DNA of 64,000 nucleotides from Lactobacillus corticis (GTDB lineage Bacteria > Bacillota > Bacilli > Lactobacillales > Lactobacillaceae), in NCBI RefSeq assembly GCF_018327645.1, contig NZ_BMAY01000003.1, positions 63,514 through 127,513 on the forward strand. Direction: 5' to 3'. How positions within the stretch are numbered: the stretch's first letter is position 1; each line of letters opens with the position of its first letter. This document shows positions 52,845-62,012 of this stretch, one piece after another. The notes below the pieces were generated by a model, which was given only the letters and a program-made list of their open reading frames with translations, was not told where the DNA came from and did no database searches. Position numbers and translations under genes: made by a program.

Positions 52845-53768
52845 TTAACGATCTTCGTGGTTAGTGAAGTAGCGGTAGTCCTTAGACTTGTCAAAGATGA
52901 CGCCGCGAGCATTTTCACCGTTTGAAACTGAGAAGGTTGCTTCAGGGTACTTGCTCTTGACTTCATCTTCAATCAAGCCCCGCATCGTGGCATTGTTAGC
53001 CAAAACAGAACCAGTCAAGGCGATCTTCATTGGTTTTGGATCTTCATACCGGTCTAAGCCAATTAAAATATCCCGAGCCAATAAATGTGCTTGCTCAGAA
53101 ATCACTTGGGCGGCATCCTTGTCGCCAGCATCAGCTAATTTGGCAACGTGCACAGCCATCCCGGCTACTTCTGAATTGTTCATGCGATAGAATTTAGCTG
53201 GGCAGTCACCCATGGTTTCTACCTTCAGCAATTCAGTGAACATTGGGATTAAGCCGTTTTCTTCACGCTTATCCCAGCTTAACAGGGCACTTTGCATGGC
53301 AGCCCGTGCAATGGCGTAGCCAGAACCTTCATCGCCTAAAATGTTGCCGTAGCCACCGACAGCAATCAGGTGACCATCTTGCAAACCGTTATATACCGAA
53401 CCAGTTCCTGCGATTACCAAAGCACCGTCATCGCCTTCAAGACCACTGTAAAGTGCTAAGAGTGAGTCGGTAATTGCGCGAGTTGGCAAGTTGTTGATGC
53501 GTGATGAAATTGTGGCTGCGACTTCTGGCGCATTGCCCACTACGGATAAGCCAGCAATTCCGGCTAAGACGCGCATGCAGTCGCCATCAATTTTGTCTAA
53601 TAATTCATTGACAACAGCTGCAATGTTGTTGATGCCACCTTCATAATCTGCGTTAATTTGACCAGGGCCACCTTCAGCTCGACCTAGTTCCTTGCCAGCC
53701 ATATCATAGGCAATGGCAGTTGAGTGGGTACCGCCCGCATCTACACCAATAAGATATTTAAGAGTCAA
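52845..53768 (-). CDS. BadF/BadG/BcrA/BcrD-type ATPase, probable N-acetylglucosamine kinase
   Basis: The 307-aa protein has the ASKHA phosphate-1 motif YLIGVDAGGTHSTA near its N-terminus, AGTGSVYNGL and GGYGNILGDEGSG (adenosine and phosphate-2 region). This matches the GlcNAc kinase branch of the BadF-type family. The substrate is likely an amino sugar such as GlcNAc or MurNAc from wall turnover. A longer frame starts at ATG 53786, but it has no ribosome binding site. AAGGGAG (53777-53783) is correctly placed for the TTG at 53768, so I use that start. Confidence 0.82.
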   Translation of the reverse strand: MTLKYLIGVDAGGTHSTAIAYDMAGKELGRAEGGPGQINADYEGGINNIAAVVNELLDKIDGDCMRVLAGIAGLSVVGNAPEVAATISSRINNLPTRAITDSLLALYSGLEGDDGALVIAGTGSVYNGLQDGHLIAVGGYGNILGDEGSGYAIARAAMQSALLSWDKREENGLIPMFTELLKVETMGDCPAKFYRMNNSEVAGMAVHVAKLADAGDKDAAQVISEQAHLLARDILIGLDRYEDPKPMKIALTGSVLANNATMRGLIEDEVKSKYPEATFSVSNGENARGVIFDKSKDYRYFTNHEDR

Positions 53769-53830
53769 TTCAAATACTCCCTTCATTTACTTTTGTTAAT
53801 AAAATTGTTTTTAACCGCTTTTAATTTTAG

Positions 53831-56431
53831 CTAACTATTGCCGGCTGGTCTAGGCTTTTTCTCTTTGTTACCGCTAAACAATTTGCGAGCAAGCAAAAGC
53901 CACAAGCCAGTAAGCAAGCTGATCAAAATTCCGCCAATCAAGTGCCAAGGCACGTAGACATAAGTTATTCGGTGCCGGCCGGCAGACAAGTTCACCGAAA
54001 TAAATGCTTTGGCAAATAAGTGAGTAGTCAGCCGTTTGCCATTATCATAGACCTGCCAGAATGAACTATAAGGAATAGTCGATTTTAATTTGGTCGCCTT
54101 GCTGGTGGTAAAAGTACTGGTTTTTAGACTTAAAGCACCAGTTTGCTTGGTAGTTGGCTGTTTTTGATTGAAGCGCTGCAGCATTTTTTGTAAATCTTGT
54201 TGGTTGAAATGCCACAAGACGGCTTGATTCAAATTCAGGCTATTGGAATTGAAAGTTAGTTTTAGCGTTAATTTTTGCCCTTTGGCCATCCGGGCTAAAT
54301 TGATCAATTGATATTGGTCATCGCGCGTTGTATTGTCAAGTTTTACCCCATTTAGGTAAACGCCCACGGAATTATTATTCATGCCGCTAGGCAGTTCAAG
54401 ATAATAGCTGTCATTGTCTTGAGGAGTAAAAGTGAAGCTGACCGAGGCCTCATTTTTGCTGTTTTTCCTGTCATATTGCAGCCAGCTTCCAGGCCACTTG
54501 CTGGCGTTTTGCGTCTGAACCTTGGTCGGCCAAGCCAAAGAGTGGAAAAGCGTCAATTTTTTGCCTAAGATATTGCCCAGCAGGTTGGTCTGGTTGACAA
54601 TTGGCGAATTCTCCTTAAATGCCACCTGGTTGCTGGTATTGCTGATAAAGGTCAAAGGCAAGCTGGCTGCTTGGTAAAGCACAAGTTGTTTTTGGGTATT
54701 AATAATCTTATTGCTGTTAACATCGATCCGATAATTGCGATTATCATAATTCATCAGCTGGCTCGTCTTAACGCCGCTTCGGTTGGAATTAGGGATAGCA
54801 TAATATTTAACGCCCAAGATAGCATCGGTGATCGGCGTGCCGCCATGGTTAGTGTAGGAGTTGCTGTTATGGTAGTATCCCAACTGTTTCATCAAGTTTA
54901 AGGTTTGCTGATTGGTGATGGAGTTAAAGTTGGCAATTCCGTTGTAATTGTCGGAAAAGCTATCATCATCGCTTCTGAAAAAGGTTTTATCGAAACGGAA
55001 GAAGGTCTTATCCCGCTGATTTACGTAATTCGTCGCTTTTTGCATATTTTCCGTGAAATTAGTGTAGGCACTATTTTGTTGGAAAGAGATGTGGTCAAAA
55101 GACCAAACCAGGTTAAAGCCGGCTTCTGTAGCAACTAAGACGTAAAGTAAAGCCAAGCCATACTTTCGTTCTTTAAAAAAGAGCAGGAAGAAAAGCGCCA
55201 GGACGGCACAAATGCTGGCTAAGAGCATCGCGTTTTGGTTGATAAACGCTACCGATTTGGCACTTGCTGCCCAATAGCTGACTAAAATAAAGGCACAGGC
55301 CGCAATTATGTAAAATTGCCATAACTTAAAATTACGACTGGTGGCTAGGAAATTGACTGCTAATTCCAGCAGCCAAAAGACTACGACAAAACTAAAGCGA
55401 GCTGGGTACCAAACGGGGAACTGGCCCATGTGCCAAATAAGCACCAAGGGGGTAAACCATAATGAGCAGAACATGAATAAAAGCAGCAGCCCATTTGCCA
55501 GTCGTTGGCGAGCAGCTTGTGCTTGGTTAAAGAAATAGGCTAAGGCCATTAAAAACAGGGGAACGGTTAGGTAAATGTTGGGCCAGCCAGCCTCCATTTC
55601 ATGGTAATTGTAGGCCCCATCGATTAATTTTAAAAAGGCTTTAAACGGCATGAATTGCCAGCCAAAGGTCCACTTGGTATTGCTTGAAGCTTTTCCTTGC
55701 AGCAGTTCGATAACCGAAGGAATTAAAACAAAAGCTGCCAGCATGCTGCCATAAAAGCTTTTTAAGAGATAGGCCCGAAATTGTGGCCAGCTCCAAGTTT
55801 GGGCGAATTGTTGGGTGAGAAAATACAAGAAGCCAAATAACAAAGCCATATAGCCGGTGTAGAAATTAGTTACCCACAAGGCCCAGGTTATTAAAATTAA
55901 ATGGTTTTTCTTCCCGGCCATCAATTGATCAATTGCCCTAATTAATAGGGGCAAAAAGACCACGCTGTCTAACCACATGAGGTTTAGGTAGTTGGCTACT
56001 ACATAGCCGCTGATTGCGTAAGCACAACTAGCAGCTAGGGCTGCAAACTGATTGTGATATTTATTATTCCAGTAATAAAAGCTTGTTAGGCCACTAAAGG
56101 CGACTTTGGCAGTAATGACTGCTAAAATTGCTTGGGGCAGCATTTTTTGCGGGAATAAAAACAAAATCAAATTAAACGGACTCATCAGGTAATAAGTCAT
56201 GGTACCAATAAATGAGTTGCCTAAACCATTTTGAAAAGTATAGATTAGTTCTAAAGGATTTGAAAAAAGCTTAGCTCGGAAAAAAGCTAAGAAATCCACG
56301 TACTGTTGACCAAGGTCCACGGTCATGACATTATTGTGATGCATGAGAAAATAGCCAGCAAAAATAGCGGCTGGGACAAACAAGGACAACAAGTAAAACA
56401 AGTATTTTTGATATTTTGAATGTTGGTTCAT
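53831..56431 (-). CDS. yfhO: YfhO family membrane protein
   Basis: The 866-aa protein has about 12 membrane segments in its first 440 residues and another at the C-terminus (about 833-853), with a large extracellular part between. It matches the YfhO family, where Bacillus and Listeria members glycosylate lipoteichoic acid or wall polymers at the cell surface. HHNNVMTVDLGQQYVDFLAFF and SFYYWNNKYHNQFAALAAS at the N-terminus are family-like. It follows no clear operon partner; a 62-bp gap precedes the kinase-type gene. Confidence 0.88.
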   Translation of the reverse strand: MNQHSKYQKYLFYLLSLFVPAAIFAGYFLMHHNNVMTVDLGQQYVDFLAFFRAKLFSNPLELIYTFQNGLGNSFIGTMTYYLMSPFNLILFLFPQKMLPQAILAVITAKVAFSGLTSFYYWNNKYHNQFAALAASCAYAISGYVVANYLNLMWLDSVVFLPLLIRAIDQLMAGKKNHLILITWALWVTNFYTGYMALLFGFLYFLTQQFAQTWSWPQFRAYLLKSFYGSMLAAFVLIPSVIELLQGKASSNTKWTFGWQFMPFKAFLKLIDGAYNYHEMEAGWPNIYLTVPLFLMALAYFFNQAQAARQRLANGLLLLFMFCSLWFTPLVLIWHMGQFPVWYPARFSFVVVFWLLELAVNFLATSRNFKLWQFYIIAACAFILVSYWAASAKSVAFINQNAMLLASICAVLALFFLLFFKERKYGLALLYVLVATEAGFNLVWSFDHISFQQNSAYTNFTENMQKATNYVNQRDKTFFRFDKTFFRSDDDSFSDNYNGIANFNSITNQQTLNLMKQLGYYHNSNSYTNHGGTPITDAILGVKYYAIPNSNRSGVKTSQLMNYDNRNYRIDVNSNKIINTQKQLVLYQAASLPLTFISNTSNQVAFKENSPIVNQTNLLGNILGKKLTLFHSLAWPTKVQTQNASKWPGSWLQYDRKNSKNEASVSFTFTPQDNDSYYLELPSGMNNNSVGVYLNGVKLDNTTRDDQYQLINLARMAKGQKLTLKLTFNSNSLNLNQAVLWHFNQQDLQKMLQRFNQKQPTTKQTGALSLKTSTFTTSKATKLKSTIPYSSFWQVYDNGKRLTTHLFAKAFISVNLSAGRHRITYVYVPWHLIGGILISLLTGLWLLLARKLFSGNKEKKPRPAGNS

Positions 56432-56470
56432 ACGATTAAAAAAATTCTAAGCCTTTCTATCAAGATAGAA

Positions 56471-56499
56471 TTGGAATCTGCTTTTTGATACAATACAAT
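56471..56499 (+). promoter_or_regulatory. Promoter of the class B penicillin-binding protein gene
   Basis: TTGGAA (56471-56476) and TACAAT (56494-56499) with a 17-bp spacer. Confidence 0.65.
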
Positions 56500-56523
56500 C
56501 AAGTTTAGTAAGGGACGATTGTT

Positions 56524-58632
56524 GTGAAATATTTCAGAAAAAACAGCGGAACCGGCTCTAAGGCTGCCGCTTCAACACCGTTGAGAATGAGAATCATTCT
56601 TGGCGTCATCTTTATTTTATTTTCTATGTTAATAGCACAGTTAGCTTATTTGCAACTGGGCTATGGGGCTCAGTTTAAATCTGAGGTTAAGTCAACCGAC
56701 ACGAATAAGGTTTCCGGTCAAGTACCGCGGGGCGTGATGTATGACTCCCATGGGCGGGTGCTGGTTGGCAATAAGGCTACTAATGCTATCACCTATACCA
56801 AGGGTTCATCCACCAGTAGCTCAGACATCTATAAAATTTCGAATGCCTTAAGTAATTATATAAAACTTAGTGGCAAAAGTCTGACTAAACGGATGATTGC
56901 TGATTATTATTTGGCCAATTCAGCCAACGAAAGTGCCGAATATAAGAAGCTTCCTAAGAGCAAAAAATACGATTCGGATGGAAATGAACTAAGCTCATCG
57001 AAGGTAAATAATTACTTAGTGGCCCAAGTTGAAAAAGAAAATATTAAACTAACCACTAAGGAACAGACGGCTGCTGTAATTTACAATAAAATTTCCGGTG
57101 CCTACAGTTTGTCAACGATTTACATTAAGAATAAAGGCTTGACCAGTAAAGAAGTTGCTCTGGTTGGTGAGCACTTGTCAGACTTGCCAGGGGTCAGCAT
57201 TGGGACCGACTGGCAACGGACGTATCCAAATGGGACGTCAATCCAAGGAATTATTGGGACCGTTTCAACTGAAAAGAGCGGTTTGCCAAGTGATTCGCTT
57301 AAGTACTACTTAGCTCAAGGCTATTCGCGGAATGACCGAGTTGGGACTTCCTATTTGGAAAAAGAGTATGAATCCTTGCTAAAGGGGACAAAATCAGAAA
57401 GCACCGTTACAACCAAGAGTGACGGCACGATCAAACAATCTAAGACTGTTTACAAGGGTGAGTCAGGGGCAAGTTTGGTCTTAACGATCGATGCCAAATA
57501 TCAGCAAGAAGTTCAATCGGCTTTAAAGAGTGTTTACCAAAAGGCGATTAGTGCTGGTGCGGCAAATTATTCAAATGGGGCTTATGCGGTGGCAATGAAC
57601 CCTAATACCGGTGCGGTCTATGCCATGGCCGGTCTTAGCCGGGACACTTCAACCGGAAAATTGACAGCTAATCCGCTAGGCGTAATTAACCAATCCTTCG
57701 TAATGGGTTCTGCCGTTAAAGGGGCAATGGTTAGTGGTGGTTTGATCAATAAGGTAATCACGCCAACTAATAACACTTTATCGGATACGCCAATTTACCT
57801 GCCAGGTTCAGCCGTCAAGAAGTCAATTTATCCAAAAGGGACCTTCTCATCCTTGGATGCTGAAACAGCTTTGGAAGTTTCATCAAACATTTACATGATG
57901 CGGCTAGCCTTGAAATGGGTAAAGGCGCAATATGAAGCGCACACTTACATTTACATGCCTAAGACCGCCTTCCAAACCTTGCGGCGCAACTTTGCCATGT
58001 TTGGTTTAGGACAAAAGACTGGTATCGACTTGCCAGGAGAAGTTTCCGGAATTGAAGGGGACTCTTACAATTCGAGCGGCAATATTCTTTCTGGTTCCGT
58101 GCTTGACTTGGCCTATGGTAACTATGATGCTTATACTTTGATTCAAATGGTGCAATATGTTTCAACCATTGCCAATGGCGGCTACCGCATGCAGCCATAT
58201 GTTGTGCAATCGGTTGGCAAAACCACGGATAAAGGCAATAAAGTTAAGATTACCTGGAATAAAAAGCCAAATGTGCAACAACGGATTCCTTGGACTAGTT
58301 CCGAACTTAACGTCGTTCGTACAGGGTTCTACCGCGTAGTTCACGGAACCAATGCTTGGGGAACTGCTCATACTTTAAAGAGCGTTTCGCCTTCAATTTC
58401 TGGTAAAACTGGTACGGCGCAGGTTTACTACTACAATCCGAAGAAACCAAATAAGAGTTACAACATCGAGTTGATTAATGCGACCTTTGTGGGTTACGCG
58501 CCATCCAATAATGCTAAATTAGCGATTGCGATTATTTTCCCAGGACTAGATCCTGAAAAAGAAGGGACGTACACTTTGCAAATGGCGAAAGCGATGGTTC
58601 AGAAGTATTTCAAACTTTATCCGAATAAATAG
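56524..58632 (+). CDS. pbp2B: Class B penicillin-binding protein, PBP2b type (peptidoglycan transpeptidase)
   Basis: The 702-aa protein starts with GTG and has AAGGGACG 7 nt upstream. It has a short cytoplasmic end, one membrane segment (about 23-45), a PBP dimer domain (GQVPRGVMYDSHGRVL, about 65-80) and a transpeptidase domain with SxxK in MGSAVKGAM (Ser about 395), SSN (about 453) and KTGTAQ (about 627). The next genes (rpmG, 5-formyl-THF cyclo-ligase, rhomboid, yqgQ) match the Bacillus pbpA-yqgP-yqgQ region. It probably works in lateral wall synthesis. Confidence 0.93.
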   Translation: MKYFRKNSGTGSKAAASTPLRMRIILGVIFILFSMLIAQLAYLQLGYGAQFKSEVKSTDTNKVSGQVPRGVMYDSHGRVLVGNKATNAITYTKGSSTSSSDIYKISNALSNYIKLSGKSLTKRMIADYYLANSANESAEYKKLPKSKKYDSDGNELSSSKVNNYLVAQVEKENIKLTTKEQTAAVIYNKISGAYSLSTIYIKNKGLTSKEVALVGEHLSDLPGVSIGTDWQRTYPNGTSIQGIIGTVSTEKSGLPSDSLKYYLAQGYSRNDRVGTSYLEKEYESLLKGTKSESTVTTKSDGTIKQSKTVYKGESGASLVLTIDAKYQQEVQSALKSVYQKAISAGAANYSNGAYAVAMNPNTGAVYAMAGLSRDTSTGKLTANPLGVINQSFVMGSAVKGAMVSGGLINKVITPTNNTLSDTPIYLPGSAVKKSIYPKGTFSSLDAETALEVSSNIYMMRLALKWVKAQYEAHTYIYMPKTAFQTLRRNFAMFGLGQKTGIDLPGEVSGIEGDSYNSSGNILSGSVLDLAYGNYDAYTLIQMVQYVSTIANGGYRMQPYVVQSVGKTTDKGNKVKITWNKKPNVQQRIPWTSSELNVVRTGFYRVVHGTNAWGTAHTLKSVSPSISGKTGTAQVYYYNPKKPNKSYNIELINATFVGYAPSNNAKLAIAIIFPGLDPEKEGTYTLQMAKAMVQKYFKLYPNK

Positions 58633-58709
58633 CAAAGAGTCCTAGCATTAATCACAGAAAAATGATAGACTTGTAAAAGTCAGAATATTTATACTAGGTG
58701 GTGAAAGAA

Positions 58710-58859
58710 ATGGCAGATAACATCATTTTGGAATGCACCGAATGTGGCGACAGAAGTTACTTATCAAAGAAGAACAAGCGTAAGCATCCGGAACGTTTAG
58801 CTTTGAAGAAGTATTGCCCAGTTGAAAGACAGGTAACGCTTCACCGTGAAACTAAGTAA
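58710..58859 (+). CDS. rpmG: 50S ribosomal protein L33
   Basis: A 49-aa reading frame ([20 protein letters not shown] at the start, HRETK at the end) is clear L33. GGTGGTGAAAG lies before the ATG. Zinc-ribbon cysteines are Cys9 and Cys12 in CTEC, but the second pair is reduced to a single Cys in KKYCPVER, so the zinc site looks half-degenerate. It lies between pbp2B and the cyclo-ligase gene. Confidence 0.96.
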   Translation: MADNIILECTECGDRSYLSKKNKRKHPERLALKKYCPVERQVTLHRETK

Positions 58860-58871
58860 TGAACCAAAATT

Positions 58872-58899
58872 GCAGGCGAGTCTAGCCTGCTTTTTTTGT
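58872..58899 (+). terminator. Terminator after rpmG
   Basis: GCAGGC-GAGTCTA-GCCTGC followed by T7. The next gene starts only 18 bp later, so some read-through is likely. Confidence 0.88.
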
Positions 58900-58916
58900 T
58901 AAAGGGAGTGGAACTG

Positions 58917-59480
58917 ATGGAGAAAAAAGAATTACGCAAGCAGCAAATTGCTAAACTGCAAGCTTATGCCGAAACAGCTGAAAAAAAGCGCGAGGATCAG
59001 CTTTTGCTGGAGCGCTTGCTTAATTCCGACTTGCTTGAAGGCGCAGAAAAGATCGGCGTGACTTCAAGTTTGAATTTTGAAGTTGATACTTCCAGGTTAA
59101 TTGCCTCTTTATGGGATCAGGGCAAGGAAGTCTTTTTGGCTCGGGCAAATTCTGATCGGACCATGGACTTTTTAGCCTACAACTATAATACAAAACTAAA
59201 AGTCTCAAAATTTGGCGTTAGCGAAGTTGCTGATCCCCAGGCACAAATTGAAAATGATTTGGATGTGCTGGTTGTTCCGGGTTTGGCTTATGACTGCACA
59301 AGCCACTATCGGCTTGGTTTTGGTGGCGGCTATTATGATCGCTTTTTGGCTAAGCATCAAGTAAAAAGCCTGGTCTTAGCTAATTCTAAAATGATTTACC
59401 AAAAGCCTGTGTGGCCAGTTGAAGCATTTGATATGCCAATTAATTATCTGGTCACAACTGAAGAAATCATAGGTGATTAA
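58917..59480 (+). CDS. 5-formyltetrahydrofolate cyclo-ligase
   Basis: The 187-aa enzyme has the ATP-binding GFGGGYYDRFL motif (about 138-148) and an N-terminal KKELRKQQIAKL helix. It recycles 5-formyl-THF to 5,10-methenyl-THF. AAAGGGAG selects the ATG at 58917; an in-frame ATG further up (58896) lies in the terminator. The rhomboid gene follows directly at the stop codon. Confidence 0.93.
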   Translation: MEKKELRKQQIAKLQAYAETAEKKREDQLLLERLLNSDLLEGAEKIGVTSSLNFEVDTSRLIASLWDQGKEVFLARANSDRTMDFLAYNYNTKLKVSKFGVSEVADPQAQIENDLDVLVVPGLAYDCTSHYRLGFGGGYYDRFLAKHQVKSLVLANSKMIYQKPVWPVEAFDMPINYLVTTEEIIGD

Positions 59481-60161
59481 ATGACTTCAATTCGACGAAA
59501 AGATTATTTCAATATGACCAATGCCATCTTGGTGGTATTGTTTGTGGTTTTTTTAGTAGAAACCTTCATGGGTGGCTCCGAAAATACGACCGTTTTATAC
59601 AAAATGGGGGCCATGTATAACCCATTAGTAGCAATCAAGCATCAATTTTGGCGGCTCTTTACTGCGCAATTTTTGCATATTGGGATTCTGCACATTGCCT
59701 CAAATGCGATCATCATTTTATATTTGGGACGAATGATGGAACCTTTTATGGGGTCATGGCGGTTTCTTGCCTTGTATCTGCTGTCAGGGATCGGCGGAAA
59801 CTTAATGAGCTTTGCCTTTGGGTCAGATTTGGCCCTAAGTGCAGGAGCTTCGACGGCTCTGTTTGGTCTATTAGGGGCACTGACGACCTTGCTGTTTACT
59901 AGTGACCGCCGGCTGGCTACAGGTTATGCAGGTCGCCAAGCCTTGTCGCTAGCGGTTTTAAACATCGTGATCGATTTATTCATTAGTGAAATTGATATTT
60001 GGGGTCACGTTGGCGGCTTTATTACGGGCTTTTGCCTGATGAGTCTCATTACTACGCAATATCACGGCTTATATCGGCGCACTTTTAAAATTTTGTCAGC
60101 AATCGGCATAGTGGTATATGTAATCGTGACTTTAAGATTAGGAATGAGGATTAATTTCTAA
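59481..60161 (+). CDS. gluP: Rhomboid family intramembrane serine protease (GluP/YqgP type)
   Basis: The 226-aa protein has six hydrophobic segments, the catalytic serine in AGASTALFGL (GxS, Ser about 122) and the catalytic histidine in WGHVGGFITG (His about 176). The usual GASG is GAST here, keeping Gly-x-Ser. It cleaves membrane proteins. In Bacillus its orthologue YqgP also has a cytoplasmic domain; here the N-terminus is short. It abuts the cyclo-ligase gene and overlaps yqgQ by one base. Confidence 0.92.
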   Translation: MTSIRRKDYFNMTNAILVVLFVVFLVETFMGGSENTTVLYKMGAMYNPLVAIKHQFWRLFTAQFLHIGILHIASNAIIILYLGRMMEPFMGSWRFLALYLLSGIGGNLMSFAFGSDLALSAGASTALFGLLGALTTLLFTSDRRLATGYAGRQALSLAVLNIVIDLFISEIDIWGHVGGFITGFCLMSLITTQYHGLYRRTFKILSAIGIVVYVIVTLRLGMRINF

Positions 60162-60376
60162 TGAAGCTTCGGACGCTATATGATGTGCAACAGCTGCTGG
60201 AAAAATACGGAATCCTAGTTCACCTCGGAAAACGAATTTGGGATATCGATATGATGGAAATCGAGCTAGATAATATTTATAAAGCAGGCGTGATGGACCA
60301 ACATGATTATTTGCGCGCAAAATTAGTATTGCGACATGAGCATGATCTTGAGGAAAAGTCTGACGGGAAAATCTAG
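60161..60376 (+). CDS. yqgQ: YqgQ (DUF910) family protein
   Basis: The 71-aa protein starts MKLRTLYDVQQLLEKYGILV and has YLRAKLVLRHEHDLE near its end, the YqgQ pattern. Its function is unknown; it follows the rhomboid gene in the same order as in Bacillus, where a glucokinase gene comes next. Here glucokinase is absent and a rhodanese-like gene follows. Confidence 0.88.
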   Translation: MKLRTLYDVQQLLEKYGILVHLGKRIWDIDMMEIELDNIYKAGVMDQHDYLRAKLVLRHEHDLEEKSDGKI

Positions 60377-60439
60377 TCAAGAATGTGAATTAGCGTTATT
60401 ATATTTTAAGTAAACTATATCGAAGGGAATATTTGGAGC

Positions 60440-60841
60440 ATGTCATCATTCTTAATTATCGTCGATGTCATTTTGATCATCATTATAGCAGCCATGGTTA
60501 TTTACTGGCTCTATACTAAAATTATGGCCAAAAGCGTCGGCGGCGAACTTGACAACGAAGGTTTTAAAGAGGGTATGAGAAAGGCGCAGATTGTCGATTT
60601 GCGTGAAGAAGCACCGTTTAAGCGTAAGCATATTGATGGTGCTCGGAGTTTTCCTTATCAAACTTTACGCTATAAGTATCAAGAATTGCGCCCTGATTTG
60701 CCGGTTTATTTATATTCCGATTCTCTAACGATCACTCTGCGGGCAGCCCGGTTTTTAAAGAAAAAAGGCTATGGTCACCTGTTTTACTTAAAAGACGGTT
60801 TTGAAAATTGGGATGGCCGGACCAAGAAGGCAAAGTATTAA
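60440..60841 (+). CDS. Rhodanese-like domain protein, membrane-anchored, active-site Cys missing
   Basis: The 133-aa protein has an N-terminal membrane segment (about 4-26) and a rhodanese fold (about 45-130, VDLREEAPFKRKHIDGAR onward). The catalytic loop reads YLYSDSLT where active rhodaneses have a cysteine (YLYCxSG type), so a thiosulfate-transfer activity is unlikely. GAAGGGAATATTTGGAG precedes the ATG. The family is often called YqhL/YibN in Firmicutes. Confidence 0.88.
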   Translation: MSSFLIIVDVILIIIIAAMVIYWLYTKIMAKSVGGELDNEGFKEGMRKAQIVDLREEAPFKRKHIDGARSFPYQTLRYKYQELRPDLPVYLYSDSLTITLRAARFLKKKGYGHLFYLKDGFENWDGRTKKAKY

Positions 60842-60848
60842 AACGATG

Positions 60849-60880
60849 GCACGCTCAGGAGATGAGCGTGCTTTTTATTT
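60849..60880 (+). terminator. Terminator between the rhodanese-like and miaA genes
   Basis: GCACGCTCA-GGAGA-TGAGCGTGC followed by a T-rich stretch. It lies 10 bp before the miaA ATG and overlaps the miaA leader, so it may attenuate miaA or be read through. Confidence 0.88.
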
Positions 60881-60890
60881 GAGGAAAACA

Positions 60891-61811
60891 ATGCAAAAAC
60901 TTTTAGGAATTGTCGGACCAACCGCCATTGGGAAAACGGCTTTAGCAATTAAACTTGCCCAAAAACTCGATGCTCAGATTGTTTCCGGTGACTCGATGCA
61001 GGTTTATCGGGAGGTAAGCATCGGCACTGCCAAGGCCACGCCAGCAGAGCAAAAGCAGGTAAAGCACTATTTGGTTGATACGCAGTCTATTTTTGATGAA
61101 TACTCTGTCAAGATGTTTGTTGATGATGCGACCAAGGCCATTGCTAAAATTGGCCAAGAGCACCATTTGCCCATGCTGGTGGGCGGGACTGGGTTATACG
61201 TGCGGGCCCTGGTCACTGATCTTCAATTAGGTGAGCAGCAGGAAGTGCCAACTGGAACTGAAGCTAAGTGGGAAGAATATCTAACAAAATATGGACCGAC
61301 CAAGCTTTGGGATTGTTTAGCCCAGCAAGATCCTGCTGCTGCTAAAAAAATACCCGTCCAAAACTCCCGTCGCGTCATGCGGGCTTTGAGCGTGATCGAT
61401 CGGACTGGGAAAAAATTTTCCGAGCAGCAGGCGGAAATTAAACCTCGGTATGATTATTTGCTGATTGGTCTTAAGACCGAACGGGAAATTTTATATGAAC
61501 GGATTAATCAGCGAGTAGACCAAATGATGGATCAGGGACTGTTGCAAGAAGCCGAGTTTGTTTATCACAATCGGCAAAGTTTGCACCAAGTAAGACAAGC
61601 GATCGGTTATAAAGAGTTCTTCCCATATTTTGCCGGAACCGCAGATTTAGACTCTTGCGTAACCAAGCTCAAAACGGCGTCTCGCCGGTATGCAAAGCGA
61701 CAACTGACCTATTTTAATAATTCTTTGCCGGTTAAATGGTTTGATCCATTGCAGGATCCTGCCTGTGAAGAAAAAATTTTAAGCGAAGTGGCAGAATGGC
61801 TGCAAAATTAA
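60891..61811 (+). CDS. miaA: tRNA dimethylallyltransferase MiaA
   Basis: The 306-aa enzyme has the P-loop GPTAIGKTALA (about 8-18), SGDSMQVYREVSIGTAKA, LVGGTGLYVRALV (about 97-109) and QNSRRVMRAL. It adds the dimethylallyl group to A37 of tRNAs reading UNN codons. TTGAGGAAA selects the ATG at 60891; the open frame upstream crosses the terminator. The usual neighbour hfq or glnR is missing. Confidence 0.96.
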   Translation: MQKLLGIVGPTAIGKTALAIKLAQKLDAQIVSGDSMQVYREVSIGTAKATPAEQKQVKHYLVDTQSIFDEYSVKMFVDDATKAIAKIGQEHHLPMLVGGTGLYVRALVTDLQLGEQQEVPTGTEAKWEEYLTKYGPTKLWDCLAQQDPAAAKKIPVQNSRRVMRALSVIDRTGKKFSEQQAEIKPRYDYLLIGLKTEREILYERINQRVDQMMDQGLLQEAEFVYHNRQSLHQVRQAIGYKEFFPYFAGTADLDSCVTKLKTASRRYAKRQLTYFNNSLPVKWFDPLQDPACEEKILSEVAEWLQN

Positions 61812-61838
61812 TAATTAATAGCAAAATATACTGAACAG

Positions 61839-61917
61839 AAGCAAATCTTTTTTAAAAAAAGATTTGGATTTCAAGAATTGCGACTGGTCGGCAGTGGAAG
61901 CGCTGCCGATCTTTTTT
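61839..61917 (+). terminator. Two hairpins after miaA, the second a strong terminator
   Basis: CAAATCTTTTTT pairs with AAAAAAGATTTG (61842-61866), without a T tail. GGTCGGCAG (61886-61894) pairs with CTGCCGATC (61903-61911) and is followed by T6, a strong terminator. Confidence 0.85.
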
Positions 61918-61964
61918 GTTTGGTAAAGATTTGTAAAAAACTTGCTTTTTTTCGCTATACCAAT

Positions 61965-62012
61965 TTGACAAGGCTAAATTGGTCTGCTATTGTATTAGAC
62001 AGTTCTAGAACT
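61965..62012 (+). promoter_or_regulatory. glnA promoter with a 12-bp palindrome at the start site
   Basis: Perfect TTGACA (61965-61970), 17-bp spacer and TATTGT (61988-61993). The expected start is near 62000, and AGTTCTAGAACT (62001-62012) is a perfect 12-bp palindrome right there. I see no TGTNA-N7-TNACA GlnR-type box, and no glnR gene precedes glnA. Confidence 0.7.

Noticed and set aside
52888-53473. Plus-strand frames inside the GlcNAc kinase-type gene
   Set aside because: They are antisense shadows; the ASKHA motifs on the minus strand are intact.
54671-55138. Two plus-strand frames inside yfhO
   Set aside because: They are antisense shadows of a well-supported membrane protein.
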